A stretch of 64,000 bases of DNA, from positions 122,108-186,107 of the forward strand of contig NZ_JRPD02000003.1 in assembly GCF_000765805.2 (NCBI RefSeq), read 5' to 3'. Below the pieces are notes generated by a model, which saw only the letters and a program-made list of their open reading frames with translations, ran no database searches and was not told the origin of the DNA. Shown here piece by piece: positions 31,354 through 39,429 of the stretch. Both the position numbers and the translations under genes were made by a program. The DNA comes from Helicobacter muridarum (lineage in GTDB: Bacteria > Campylobacterota > Campylobacteria > Campylobacterales > Helicobacteraceae). How positions within the stretch are numbered: the stretch's first letter is position 1; the number at the start of each line of letters is the position of its first letter.

Positions 31354-32367
31354 TTATCCCCACTTTCTTTGAATCTCATTCATAAGCTCTTTGCACTTTT
31401 CTTGATGTTCTCTTAGTTGTCTTGTCAATGTGTCTTCATCATTCATTATAGGTGCATTGATTGTTTTAACTACTACTTCTGCAAACTGCATTAAGTTTTT
31501 TAATGCTCTTTGTTCTATCTTTCTCCAAGCAGAAATGCTCGTGCCTTTATCTTGCATAATCCCATCTACATCTGTGAGCAACTCTTGCATTTCTTGTCTA
31601 TTCGTCTCTAAAACACCTATTTTCTCAATACTTTTGGCAAGTATTTCTTTATGCATTAGTGCCTCTCCATTCATAGCCTCGCACAATGCTTTTACACTAT
31701 CGTAATAGGCATAAGCGTCATATTTTTTCTTTTCCGCACTTGCGGCAAATACTGAAGCTGCCACGGCAATTACAGGCGCAACGACAATGCCACCAAGCAC
31801 TAAAGTCCCTCCAGCCATGCCAAGCCCGCCAGCAGCAAGGCTACCACCGCCAAACCACGCCAAAGTCGCATTTGTAGCAGCCACACCACTTAAAGTGCTA
31901 ATAGCTGTCCCTGTTGAAGCGCATGCTAGTAATCCTGCTCCGCCAAACGCACCAAATCCAGCCAAAGCACCAGCTGCAGCACTTCCAGCTGCAGCACCTA
32001 ATGTTGTTTCTAGCGATATGATGAATTGTCTTACTTCTGCTAGTTTATACATCGTATCTTTTCCTACAACACGTGCTAAATCTACATTATTTTCTACATC
32101 GAATTTGTCTATAAGCTCTGCATAGTGCGTTAGCTCATTTTCAACGATATCTGCTTGTAGCTCCCCTAAGGTTTTAAAGCTATCTTGCGCCTTATTTATT
32201 GCGGCATTTAGCTCAGATTCTGCTTCATCATATAAATCCTTTGCTTTTTCATGCCAACGGTTAGCCGTCTTTGTATCCTCATACGCGTCATAGCCCTTTT
32301 TTGCTCCAAATAGAGCTGTAGCTACCGCCGCTCCACCAAGTAAAACAGGTATTAATGGTAATGGCAT
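31354..32367 (-). CDS. Gly/Ala-rich membrane protein of unknown function
   Basis: A 337-residue protein with a very strong AAGGAGG ribosome site. It begins MPLPLIPVLLGGAAVATALFG, a hydrophobic segment, followed by a helical stretch (about residues 25-115) with Glu/Lys/Ala. Residues of about 120-210 are a long Gly/Ala block with glycine-zipper character (for example AAGSAAAGALAGFGAFGGAG, then AWFGGGSLAAGGLGMAGGT). The last 125 residues are helical and charged. I recall a widespread uncharacterised family with this exact layout. It is more G+C-rich than its neighbours because of the Ala/Gly codons. It sits between a cysteine-cluster gene and the 551-residue membrane protein and is likely co-expressed with both. 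Confidence 0.62.
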   Translation of the reverse strand: MPLPLIPVLLGGAAVATALFGAKKGYDAYEDTKTANRWHEKAKDLYDEAESELNAAINKAQDSFKTLGELQADIVENELTHYAELIDKFDVENNVDLARVVGKDTMYKLAEVRQFIISLETTLGAAAGSAAAGALAGFGAFGGAGLLACASTGTAISTLSGVAATNATLAWFGGGSLAAGGLGMAGGTLVLGGIVVAPVIAVAASVFAASAEKKKYDAYAYYDSVKALCEAMNGEALMHKEILAKSIEKIGVLETNRQEMQELLTDVDGIMQDKGTSISAWRKIEQRALKNLMQFAEVVVKTINAPIMNDEDTLTRQLREHQEKCKELMNEIQRKWG

Positions 32368-32431
32368 ATTGCCTCCTTACAAATTTAATATTAATCTAGA
32401 TAAAGTGTTTTGTTAACAAACACTTTATTAT

Positions 32432-32713
32432 TTAGAATCTTAATGCTTTATCTATATCTTCTTTTTCTTGCAATGCCTTGCAAGATTCTATATTGAGTGC
32501 GTAAAACTCCTCTTTGCTATGTAGCTGCTTGTAATCTCTCTCATACATGGCATTAATCCTACATATAATGGGACGGTTTGCATAAATCTTGCAAAGATTA
32601 TTTTGCATGTCTAAATACTTGCAAATCCCATTGCCTAAGTTATAAGATTCTAGCTCCTTGATGCCGCTAATATTTTTACAGCATGCTCCACATTTTGTGC
32701 AAGGAAAGTCCAT
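32432..32713 (-). CDS. YkgJ-family cysteine-cluster protein
   Basis: A 93-residue protein beginning MDFPCTKCGACCKNI, the CxxCxxCC signature of the YkgJ family (UPF0153), thought to bind zinc or an iron-sulfur cluster. Further cysteines occur in GICKYLDMQNNLCKIY, RPIICRINAMY and IESCKAL. The NLCKIYANRPIICR segment is characteristic. It follows the TerB-like gene by eight bases, so the two are surely cotranscribed. The function of this family is not established; some members act on metal-dependent partners. Confidence 0.8.
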   Translation of the reverse strand: MDFPCTKCGACCKNISGIKELESYNLGNGICKYLDMQNNLCKIYANRPIICRINAMYERDYKQLHSKEEFYALNIESCKALQEKEDIDKALRF

Positions 32714-32721
32714 ATAGTGCC

Positions 32722-33135
32722 TTAAAGCCTAATGAGATTTTTACCCTGATCGGTTAGTACAAGCATAGCCTTAGTCCAATCTGCATAAATCACTGCAAGT
32801 TCATTGCTTAAGCCAAGTTCTTTAATCATTGTCTTTAACACTTCTTTTTCGCCTGCATGAAGAGATTCTAAAGTAGTGATATTATCCGCCATTGCTAATG
32901 CCATCGTCTCTAGCAGTACGACTTTTTGATGTGTCTTATCTTTAAACTTCGTTAAAATAGCCTTTAAATCAAATTCGCTTTCATTATATGTAATGTTATC
33001 AATTTGCATTTCTGCACAATACGCTGCAATAACTTGCTTCTGCGCGTCTGAAAAATTATTATTACTCCATGCAAAATGATGTGCAATTGCTAAAAATGCT
33101 TGTTTCTCTTCTTTGTTTAGCATACTTAAAAACAT
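32722..33135 (-). CDS. TerB-like helical protein, first gene of cassette
   Basis: A 137-residue all-helical soluble protein, MFLSMLNKEEKQAFLAIAHH, with an AAGGAG site before its ATG. The pattern resembles the TerB/tellurite-resistance-like fold: an N-terminal L-xx-EEK-AFL helix, a central ALAMADNITTLESLHAGEKE segment and a terminal helix. TerB-like domains accompany membrane-linked stress and conflict systems. The similarity is structural in feel and not a firm family match. It is the promoter-proximal member of the four-gene minus-strand run. Confidence 0.5.
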   Translation of the reverse strand: MFLSMLNKEEKQAFLAIAHHFAWSNNNFSDAQKQVIAAYCAEMQIDNITYNESEFDLKAILTKFKDKTHQKVVLLETMALAMADNITTLESLHAGEKEVLKTMIKELGLSNELAVIYADWTKAMLVLTDQGKNLIRL

Positions 33136-33788
33136 ATTTACTCCTTAATAATAAAACCACGAATAACATATTAAGATTCTACGGATTCGCGACTTGGCCA
33201 TGATACAAAAAAAAAAAAACAAGTCAAGGCAAATGAGAATATTTGTTCAAGATAATTGTAATATATGCATTGCTACCTCAAAAATACTCCATCAGCAGCA
33301 TTTTTATTAAAGCCAGTTAAAAGTTGGGATTGTTACCTGTATAAAAGGTTTATTTTTGTCAAGCTTTGTTATGTAAGATAGTAAAAAAGCCTTTTAGTCG
33401 CTTAACCATAGCAGCAAATGTCTCTTTGGTAGGGAGTGTTGTGTAATAGGATTCAAAAAAATGAACTGTTGTCCCAGTGTCTGTTTGAATTTGAAGTTCA
33501 CTCTCTTTACTCGTAATCCTCTCTTAATTCGTTATAATTTTTAATAATTCTATTGTAGATAGTCGCGCTTTATGCGCCAATATTTGTGGTGCTATGACTT
33601 GTTGGCTTGCCATTCATAGCTCGTCTTGTGTGTCTAATAGTTATCCATACGATATTTTCTAACAATACCTCCACTTTAATTTTAAAAAACTATACAGTTT
33701 TAGAGAATAAATCACTAATCCAACTTTCTATAGATTGCAATAAAGCCATCAGGCTTTTATTAAAAAAGCGTGGGGGGGGGGGTGTATT
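33136..33788. other. Spacer upstream of the cassette, with debris
   Basis: It holds an A13 run at 33207-33219. On the minus strand at 33359-33523 a 54-codon open piece reads like natural protein (QTDTGTTVHFFESYYTTLPT, then KETFAAMVKRLKGFFTI) but lacks a start. A G11 run lies at 33772-33782, and an AAAGCC-ATCA-GGCTTT hairpin at about 33744-33759 could end transcription. The promoter for the cassette must lie near the 33136 end. Confidence 0.45.
33772..33782 (+). repeat. Poly-G tract, G11, just past the MFS pump stop codon
   Basis: Eleven G, starting six bases downstream of the MFS gene's TGA on the minus strand (where it is poly-C). It is outside any convincing gene, so it is either part of a lost phase-variable gene or affects the 3' end of the message. 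Confidence 0.85.
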
Positions 33789-35090
33789 TCATCTTGATTT
33801 TACGCTAAGAGTCCATAGAATATTGCGCATATAGAATCCACATACAAAAACAGCAATTATTCCTCCAATATAACCTATATACCCAATATTTAGGCTATCT
33901 ATGACAAGCCCACCAATGGCTGCTCCTCCACCTATGCCTACATTATAGATTCCAGAGAATATACTCATAGCGATTGCTGTGCCTTTTGGGCAAAGTGCTA
34001 TTATTTGGGATTGAAAGGCTAGATTAAAAAAGTTCATAGAAAGCCCCCAAATAAGACAAACCATAATCATGGCATAGGCACTAATCGCACCAAAATTTAG
34101 CATAAATAGACATATACACACGCCAAAAATAGCGAATCCTACAAAAAGCTTAGCTCTTCCTTCATAAAATCTCGCAAATATTGCACTTCCTACAACACCT
34201 ACTAAACCAAATGCCACAAGTGTTAGAGTGATGCCATCTTCACTAAAATGTGCTACTTTTGCTAAGAATGGCTCAATATAGCTATATGCGGTAAAATGCG
34301 CAGTAATTAGTGCAGCTGTGATTAAATAGATTGCCATTAAGCTTTTATTTTTGAAAATTTTAGGTAGGATTGCTAGGCTTATAGAGTCTGTGCTTTCAAG
34401 TTTTGGAAAAGCCTGCCAAAGCATAATCAAAGTAAGAAATGCCAATATTCCAATGGCTAAAAAGCTCATTCTCCAGCCAATATATAGCCCAATAACTCTT
34501 CCAAGTGGTAGCCCTAGTATAATGGCTATTGCGCCTCCTGTGATAATAAAGCTAAGAGCTAAGCCTTGTTTGTTTGGTTGGACTATACGCACCGCCATAG
34601 GAGAGGCAATGGACCAAAAAATAGCATGTGCACAGGCTACAGCAATGCGAGATGCTATTAGAGTATAGTAGTTTTGCGAAAGAGCAGAGGCTATATGGCT
34701 TAAGACAAATATGGCAATGGTAAATAACATAAGCCGCTTTAGAGCTATATTAGATAGCAAAAGCATAAGCGGAAGTGAGACTAGGGCTACTACCCATGCA
34801 TAGATTGTTATCATTATTCCTGTGTGTGCATCGCTCATTCCAAAATCATTTGCAATAAGGCTTAAAAGTCCTATTGGTATAAACTCTGAAGTGTTAAAGA
34901 CAAATACAGCAAAAGATAGTGAAAGCAAAGCTAAATATGGAATCTTCTTAATGGTTTTAGTGTCTTTTGTATGTGATTTGTTGTTAATAGATTCTATATT
35001 TTGGCTGATTATGTCTAAAGATTGTTTATATGGATTATTAGATTCCCTTTTTTTTGAGTCTGTGTATTCGTTTCTTTTTGCTCTTTTCAC
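33789..35090 (-). CDS. MFS efflux transporter, SotB/AraJ-like
   Basis: A 433-residue twelve-helix major facilitator protein. The core starts at PYLALLSLSFAVFVFNTSEF, typical of the DHA1 group (SotB, AraJ, YdhP), and the GRVIGLYIGWRMSFLAIGIL motif of helices 5-6 is present. Family members export sugars, arabinose or drugs. H. pylori HP1185 is of this type. The start codon is GTG at 35090 with AAGGA upstream. It adds about 48 charged Asn/Ser/Lys-rich cytoplasmic residues before helix 1, longer than usual. The small hydrolase gene lies 31 bases upstream and is probably cotranscribed. Confidence 0.8.
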   Translation of the reverse strand: MKRAKRNEYTDSKKRESNNPYKQSLDIISQNIESINNKSHTKDTKTIKKIPYLALLSLSFAVFVFNTSEFIPIGLLSLIANDFGMSDAHTGIMITIYAWVVALVSLPLMLLLSNIALKRLMLFTIAIFVLSHIASALSQNYYTLIASRIAVACAHAIFWSIASPMAVRIVQPNKQGLALSFIITGGAIAIILGLPLGRVIGLYIGWRMSFLAIGILAFLTLIMLWQAFPKLESTDSISLAILPKIFKNKSLMAIYLITAALITAHFTAYSYIEPFLAKVAHFSEDGITLTLVAFGLVGVVGSAIFARFYEGRAKLFVGFAIFGVCICLFMLNFGAISAYAMIMVCLIWGLSMNFFNLAFQSQIIALCPKGTAIAMSIFSGIYNVGIGGGAAIGGLVIDSLNIGYIGYIGGIIAVFVCGFYMRNILWTLSVKSR

Positions 35091-35121
35091 CTTTATTTCC
35101 TTCTTAGAAGTCTATTATTAC

Positions 35122-35673
35122 TTAAAGAAAAAATTTGAGATTATGCAGCAAAAGCGGGAATTCTCTAAAGCCATCATCTTGCATAAAATGCCCTCCAACT
35201 TGTGTTTGTATAAAATTGGCTTGTAGATTCTTAGCTAGAGTTTGGCTTAAGCTTGTTGGCACGATAGAATCATCTCTAGCAGAAATTACAAGGCGATTTG
35301 AACAAATATTGCAAACTTTACCAAAATCAAAATTGCTTTGTATAAAACTATTTAATTGCGGATAGATAGGTAATAATTCATAAAAGCCTGATACAAGCAC
35401 AATAGCATTAATGCGAATGTTATTTGGTTGTTTAGAAAGGAAATTTAACACAGCAGCACAACCTAAGCTATGACCTATAAAAATTGTGCTTTCATCTATT
35501 TTTTTTACTATATTTTGCATGGTTGATAGCCATTCTTCTGAGTTAGGGGCATCGGCATTTGGCATAGCGGGGATAAAAGTTGTAATGCCGTTTTTAGATA
35601 GCTGTTCTTTAAGCCACATAAACCAATGTTTTTGCGGATAGGCTCTAAAGCCATGAGTGATATATACTTGCAT
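35122..35673 (-). CDS. RBBP9/YdeN-type alpha/beta serine hydrolase
   Basis: A 183-residue compact hydrolase. The nucleophile elbow is FIGHSLGCAAVL (Ser near residue 69), the acid is in SARDDSIVP and the histidine in VGGHFMQDDGF, a complete catalytic triad. The start MQVYITHGFRAYPQKHW is typical of the family, in which H-G precedes the oxyanion region. AAGGAG lies before ATG. These enzymes hydrolyse small esters or peptides of unknown physiological identity. It is located between the dynamin-like gene and the MFS pump in the same direction. Confidence 0.82.
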   Translation of the reverse strand: MQVYITHGFRAYPQKHWFMWLKEQLSKNGITTFIPAMPNADAPNSEEWLSTMQNIVKKIDESTIFIGHSLGCAAVLNFLSKQPNNIRINAIVLVSGFYELLPIYPQLNSFIQSNFDFGKVCNICSNRLVISARDDSIVPTSLSQTLAKNLQANFIQTQVGGHFMQDDGFREFPLLLHNLKFFL

Positions 35674-35733
35674 ATTTCTCCTTATAAGCTTAGCATAGCA
35701 TAATTTTACAACGACAAATTAAGCAGACAAAAT

Positions 35734-38088
35734 TTAAATAGAACTTAGGGACTGTGATATATACTCTAGTTGATTGATAAGAGATTGTAATTCTTTTTGC
35801 TTCTTTATTAGAGAATCTCTAAGATTTTGTGAGTTAGCCTTTTTCCTTTGGTCTAGCATTTGGGTTAGAGACTCTTCCTTATCTGCAATTTGCAACTTGA
35901 TATATTCTTGTTGCTGCTTGGATAGTTGTGTGAAATATGTAGAAAATGCTTGAGAGATTTCATTGCTTTTCTTAGAAATTGCCTCATAGAATAATGAAAA
36001 AGATTCATCAAATACAGAATCCATCTGTATTGCTAGTTCGTTTTGAGTGCTTGCAGAATGCTTATTTATTAGCTCTGGCACGCTAGATTGCAACAATGCA
36101 AGACTTTTATGTATTTGTTCTTTACTAGCCTGAATGGAAATCTTTGGTTGTATAACCTTGGCTATTTTGTGATTATTGGTGCTACTTAAGTCATTTGATA
36201 TTGATTCTATATTTTTCATATCTTGATTACTTAATAATTGCATAATTTTTTCTGAAATTTTTTGTTTATAATCTCTGCTAGTATCTACAAAGCAATCATG
36301 CAATGCTTGGTCTAATACTTCACAAATATGTTGTTTTGTCGGAATCTTATTGTTTGCATAACCATAGATTGCGTCATGATAGATTCTGCTTTTAAGTTTT
36401 TCTTGTTCTATCTTTAGATGCTTCCTAATGATATTTTCTGAAATTTGTAAGAACTCCTGTAATTCATCTGCTTTTATTTGTAACTCCCTTTGTTTATCCT
36501 CTAGTGATTTTAATAGATCTTCATTTGATTTTTTTAGTGAATCTAGCATAATCTCTAGTTCCTCATTTGAGGCGTTTAAGATTTGGGATTCTAATGCCAC
36601 TTCCTCTTGTGCTAGGCTTGCTACCTTTAAAAACGCACGATAAGCAAGATAAAGTATATCTTTATGCTTGAGGCTATTTTCACCCAATAGTATTTTGTCT
36701 AAGTATTGCTCTACATCTAATATACCCGTTTTCTCAAGTGTGTAGCCCTGCGCTAACGCCTCATTGCCCCTATTTGTTTTATGTAATAATGCTAAAAAGC
36801 TAGCTATTGGTATGAAGTCAATTCTCGTCAATAAAGATTCTATATCGCCTTTGTAATTGGATTTTTTTAGTTGTATGGATAAGCTAGATTTGGTATATTC
36901 AAGAGATTGATGTAATTCTTTTTCGCCTATTAAGTCAGCCCTTGTTAGCACTACTAGCAATCTTGATATATTTTGTTCAACAAGAGATTCTATAATGAAG
37001 TCAATATCAATTTGTGTTGCAGCACAACTTGCATTCATGGCATGTATTAACACATCGCATTTTTGTATATATGCTTTAGTAATTTCCTCTCTTTTTGTAA
37101 CAGGGTCATCAAGTCCGGGTGTATCAACAATTTCAACTCCATTTTGCAAGAATTTCAAATCTGTTTGTAATTCAATCTCCTTAACAAGATTGCAAAGCTT
37201 ACTTTCATGATTTGCTGAAGTAAATATGTTTAGCTCATCTAAGCTTATATCTTGTGTTCTGCTCTCTTTGGTGATATAGTTATTTAGTGAATCACCAAAT
37301 TTTTTTTCACTTTGCAAAATGAAATCTTTGAGACTGGTATCACTTTCTGCTAAGTCCTTTAATTCCTGCCATTCTTTTTGATTCCAAAAGCGCACTTTTG
37401 CGCAATTCTTGTCTCCATATTTTAGAATGGTTAAATTCGCTGTTTCGGGTATTGTAGAGCTACCTAGTATCTCTTTGCCCAAGAGAGCGTTTAAGAATGT
37501 GCTTTTTCCAGCACTAAGCACGCCTGTGATTCCTATAGAGAATTTTTGATTTTTCATATTATTTAGAATATTGTTTAGCTTAAGATATATAGATTTGTTT
37601 AGCTCTAATTCTAAAAATCTTGCATATATGGATTCTAACTCCGCGACTAATGTCTGTAAATCAAGCTTTTGTGCTTGTAATTTAGAATCCTTTCTTGTTT
37701 TAGATATGGATACATTAAGGAAATTGATAAAATTACGCGCATATGTATTAGTAATAATATCGGCTGCACTCAATCTAAATATATAATTCTTCAAATCATA
37801 CAATTCATTAATTTGTATATTTTGTAGTATATATCCTTGAATCATTTTAATATTTTCTATTGTCATTTCTTGCTCTTGCAAAATACATGTATTGTATATG
37901 CTCTGAAATGAATTAGTGGAGGCATATAATGCAAAATTGGATTCATTTACAGATAGAATTATGCTTTTTGCTTCAGGTGCTAGATTCTTGGTTTTTGTAG
38001 AATCTATAATTAGCTCTATATCATTTGGCATATAATTTTTATCTGATTGATTATAAAACAATTGAAAAAAATTCTCTGTAATTTCCAT
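35734..38088 (-). CDS. Bacterial dynamin-like GTPase
   Basis: A 784-residue large GTPase. G1 is GVLSAGKSTFLNALLG (near residue 190), the switch threonine lies in STIPETANLT, G3 is VDTPGLDDP and G4 is VLTRADLI. A helical N-terminal region precedes the GTPase domain and a long coiled coil follows (about residues 500-600, for example LKKSNEDLLKSLEDKQRELQ), with another helical segment at the C-terminus. This is the layout of bacterial dynamin-like proteins that bind and remodel membranes; Campylobacter Cj0411/Cj0412 are similar, but here only one gene is present. There is an AAGGAG site before ATG. Its partner, membrane target and link to the cassette 2.6 kb away are unknown. Confidence 0.85.
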   Translation of the reverse strand: MEITENFFQLFYNQSDKNYMPNDIELIIDSTKTKNLAPEAKSIILSVNESNFALYASTNSFQSIYNTCILQEQEMTIENIKMIQGYILQNIQINELYDLKNYIFRLSAADIITNTYARNFINFLNVSISKTRKDSKLQAQKLDLQTLVAELESIYARFLELELNKSIYLKLNNILNNMKNQKFSIGITGVLSAGKSTFLNALLGKEILGSSTIPETANLTILKYGDKNCAKVRFWNQKEWQELKDLAESDTSLKDFILQSEKKFGDSLNNYITKESRTQDISLDELNIFTSANHESKLCNLVKEIELQTDLKFLQNGVEIVDTPGLDDPVTKREEITKAYIQKCDVLIHAMNASCAATQIDIDFIIESLVEQNISRLLVVLTRADLIGEKELHQSLEYTKSSLSIQLKKSNYKGDIESLLTRIDFIPIASFLALLHKTNRGNEALAQGYTLEKTGILDVEQYLDKILLGENSLKHKDILYLAYRAFLKVASLAQEEVALESQILNASNEELEIMLDSLKKSNEDLLKSLEDKQRELQIKADELQEFLQISENIIRKHLKIEQEKLKSRIYHDAIYGYANNKIPTKQHICEVLDQALHDCFVDTSRDYKQKISEKIMQLLSNQDMKNIESISNDLSSTNNHKIAKVIQPKISIQASKEQIHKSLALLQSSVPELINKHSASTQNELAIQMDSVFDESFSLFYEAISKKSNEISQAFSTYFTQLSKQQQEYIKLQIADKEESLTQMLDQRKKANSQNLRDSLIKKQKELQSLINQLEYISQSLSSI

Positions 38089-38232
38089 GTATCACTCCTT
38101 GAGATGAAATTTGATTCTACATTATTAGCCACAATACTACAAGATTGACAGATATAACTTTGTAATATATTGTTGTGTTAAGTAGGTAATCTAGTAACAC
38201 ATGCTTGATTTAATCTTGTTTCAATATAAATA

Positions 38233-39303
38233 TCAGCATATCCTAGGTAGGATTTCACCCTCTGGATATTCTAAGAATCTTTTGCTGCCATATTTCATTT
38301 GTATTGCTACTCGTTTAAAGAATATTTCATCAAGATCTCCAGATGATATATGAGCAAAGTCCTTGCGCACTCTTCCTATTATTTGAGCATATTTACCTAA
38401 GGGATTGTTTTGCAATATTTCTAATGTTTTGTTTGCATCACATTTAGGAATTGCTAATAAGCATATTCCTTCATTTGCAAGTATATATGGATCAAGTCCT
38501 AATATTTCACATACTCCAAGCACCTCTGTATCAATGTTTATATCCTCCTCAAAAATCTCAATATATGCACTAGATTCAATAGCCCATTCATTAAGAGTGC
38601 TTGCTATACCTCCACGCGTAGCATCTCTTAATGCATGAATGTTTATATCGCTTTTAAAAATATTTTCTAGTAATGGATATAGACTTGCGCAGTCGCTTTG
38701 TAAATTATTTGATATTTCCATGTTGTTTTGCTCTAAGAATATTGTTGCACCATGATTGCCAATCTTTCCACTTATGATAATGCAGTCATCATGTTGCAAA
38801 TTCCTAGCACTAATCCCAGATTTTTGCAAGCTACCAATGCAACTAGTATTAATGAATATTTGCGAGTCTCCTTGTGATATTTTAGGTAGGACCTTCGTAT
38901 CAGCAGAGAGAATCTGCATTTCCAAATTCTTGCATTCCCGAGCAATAGAGTTAGCAATTTTTTTTAGATTCTTTATCTCAAATCCTTCCTCTATAATGAA
39001 GCCTATATTTATAAATAGAGGCTTTGCACCCATCATAGCTACATCATTGCTGCTACCGCATATACTAAGCTTGCCAATGTTTCCTCCTGCAAAGAATGGC
39101 GGATTGATAATATATGAATCTGTGCTAGTAACAGCTAGTGCAGATTCTTTAGATATGTTGTCTTTGTGATTATGAATTGTAAAAATTGCAGAATCCTCAT
39201 TAGCATAAGGCATTATGTCTTCAAAAAAAGGCATAAAGACTTCTTGTGTTAGTTGTGCAGAGTGTAAACCACCACTACCATGCGCAAGTGTAACAATATC
39301 CAT
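38233..39303 (-). CDS. hypE: Hydrogenase maturation factor HypE
   Basis: It dehydrates the carboxamide on its own C-terminal cysteine to a thiocyanate that becomes the CN ligand of NiFe hydrogenase. The protein begins MDIVTLAHGSGG, has TSTDSYIINPPFFAGGNIG and CGSSNDVAMMGAKPLFI, the central ALRDATRGGIASTLNEWA, and ends in the obligatory PRIC with terminal Cys. The ATG at 39303 is chosen over one at 39345 because AAGGATC lies just upstream and the family starts there; this gives 356 residues. It is divergent from flgR. Other hyp genes are not in the window. Confidence 0.93.
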   Translation of the reverse strand: MDIVTLAHGSGGLHSAQLTQEVFMPFFEDIMPYANEDSAIFTIHNHKDNISKESALAVTSTDSYIINPPFFAGGNIGKLSICGSSNDVAMMGAKPLFINIGFIIEEGFEIKNLKKIANSIARECKNLEMQILSADTKVLPKISQGDSQIFINTSCIGSLQKSGISARNLQHDDCIIISGKIGNHGATIFLEQNNMEISNNLQSDCASLYPLLENIFKSDINIHALRDATRGGIASTLNEWAIESSAYIEIFEEDINIDTEVLGVCEILGLDPYILANEGICLLAIPKCDANKTLEILQNNPLGKYAQIIGRVRKDFAHISSGDLDEIFFKRVAIQMKYGSKRFLEYPEGEILPRIC

Positions 39304-39429
39304 ATAGATCCTTTTATAATTTAATGGGGCGAAATTATACATCAAGCATACTTTCAGTAAAGAAAGTTTTATATAAGTTTTGCTAGAATAGCTACTTTTT
39401 GTGAATAACTTGAAACTAGAGGGAAGCCA

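Noticed and set aside
31787..32125. 112-codon Ala/Pro-rich frame opposite the Gly/Ala membrane protein
   Set aside because: It is the mirror of the Gly/Ala codons on the other strand, with no ribosome site; the minus-strand gene has a strong one.
33207..33219. A13 run as a contingency switch
   Set aside because: It is outside a gene and about 70 bases upstream of the cassette start; it may affect the promoter, but nothing in the sequence shows it.
33744..33759. Six-base stem as the terminator of the MFS gene
   Set aside because: In the MFS direction the stem is not followed by a U tract; the T run is on the other side, so the direction does not fit well.
33607..33834. Plus-strand frame containing the G11 tract
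   Set aside because: No homology, no ribosome site, and it runs into the end of the MFS gene; the tract alone does not make it a gene.
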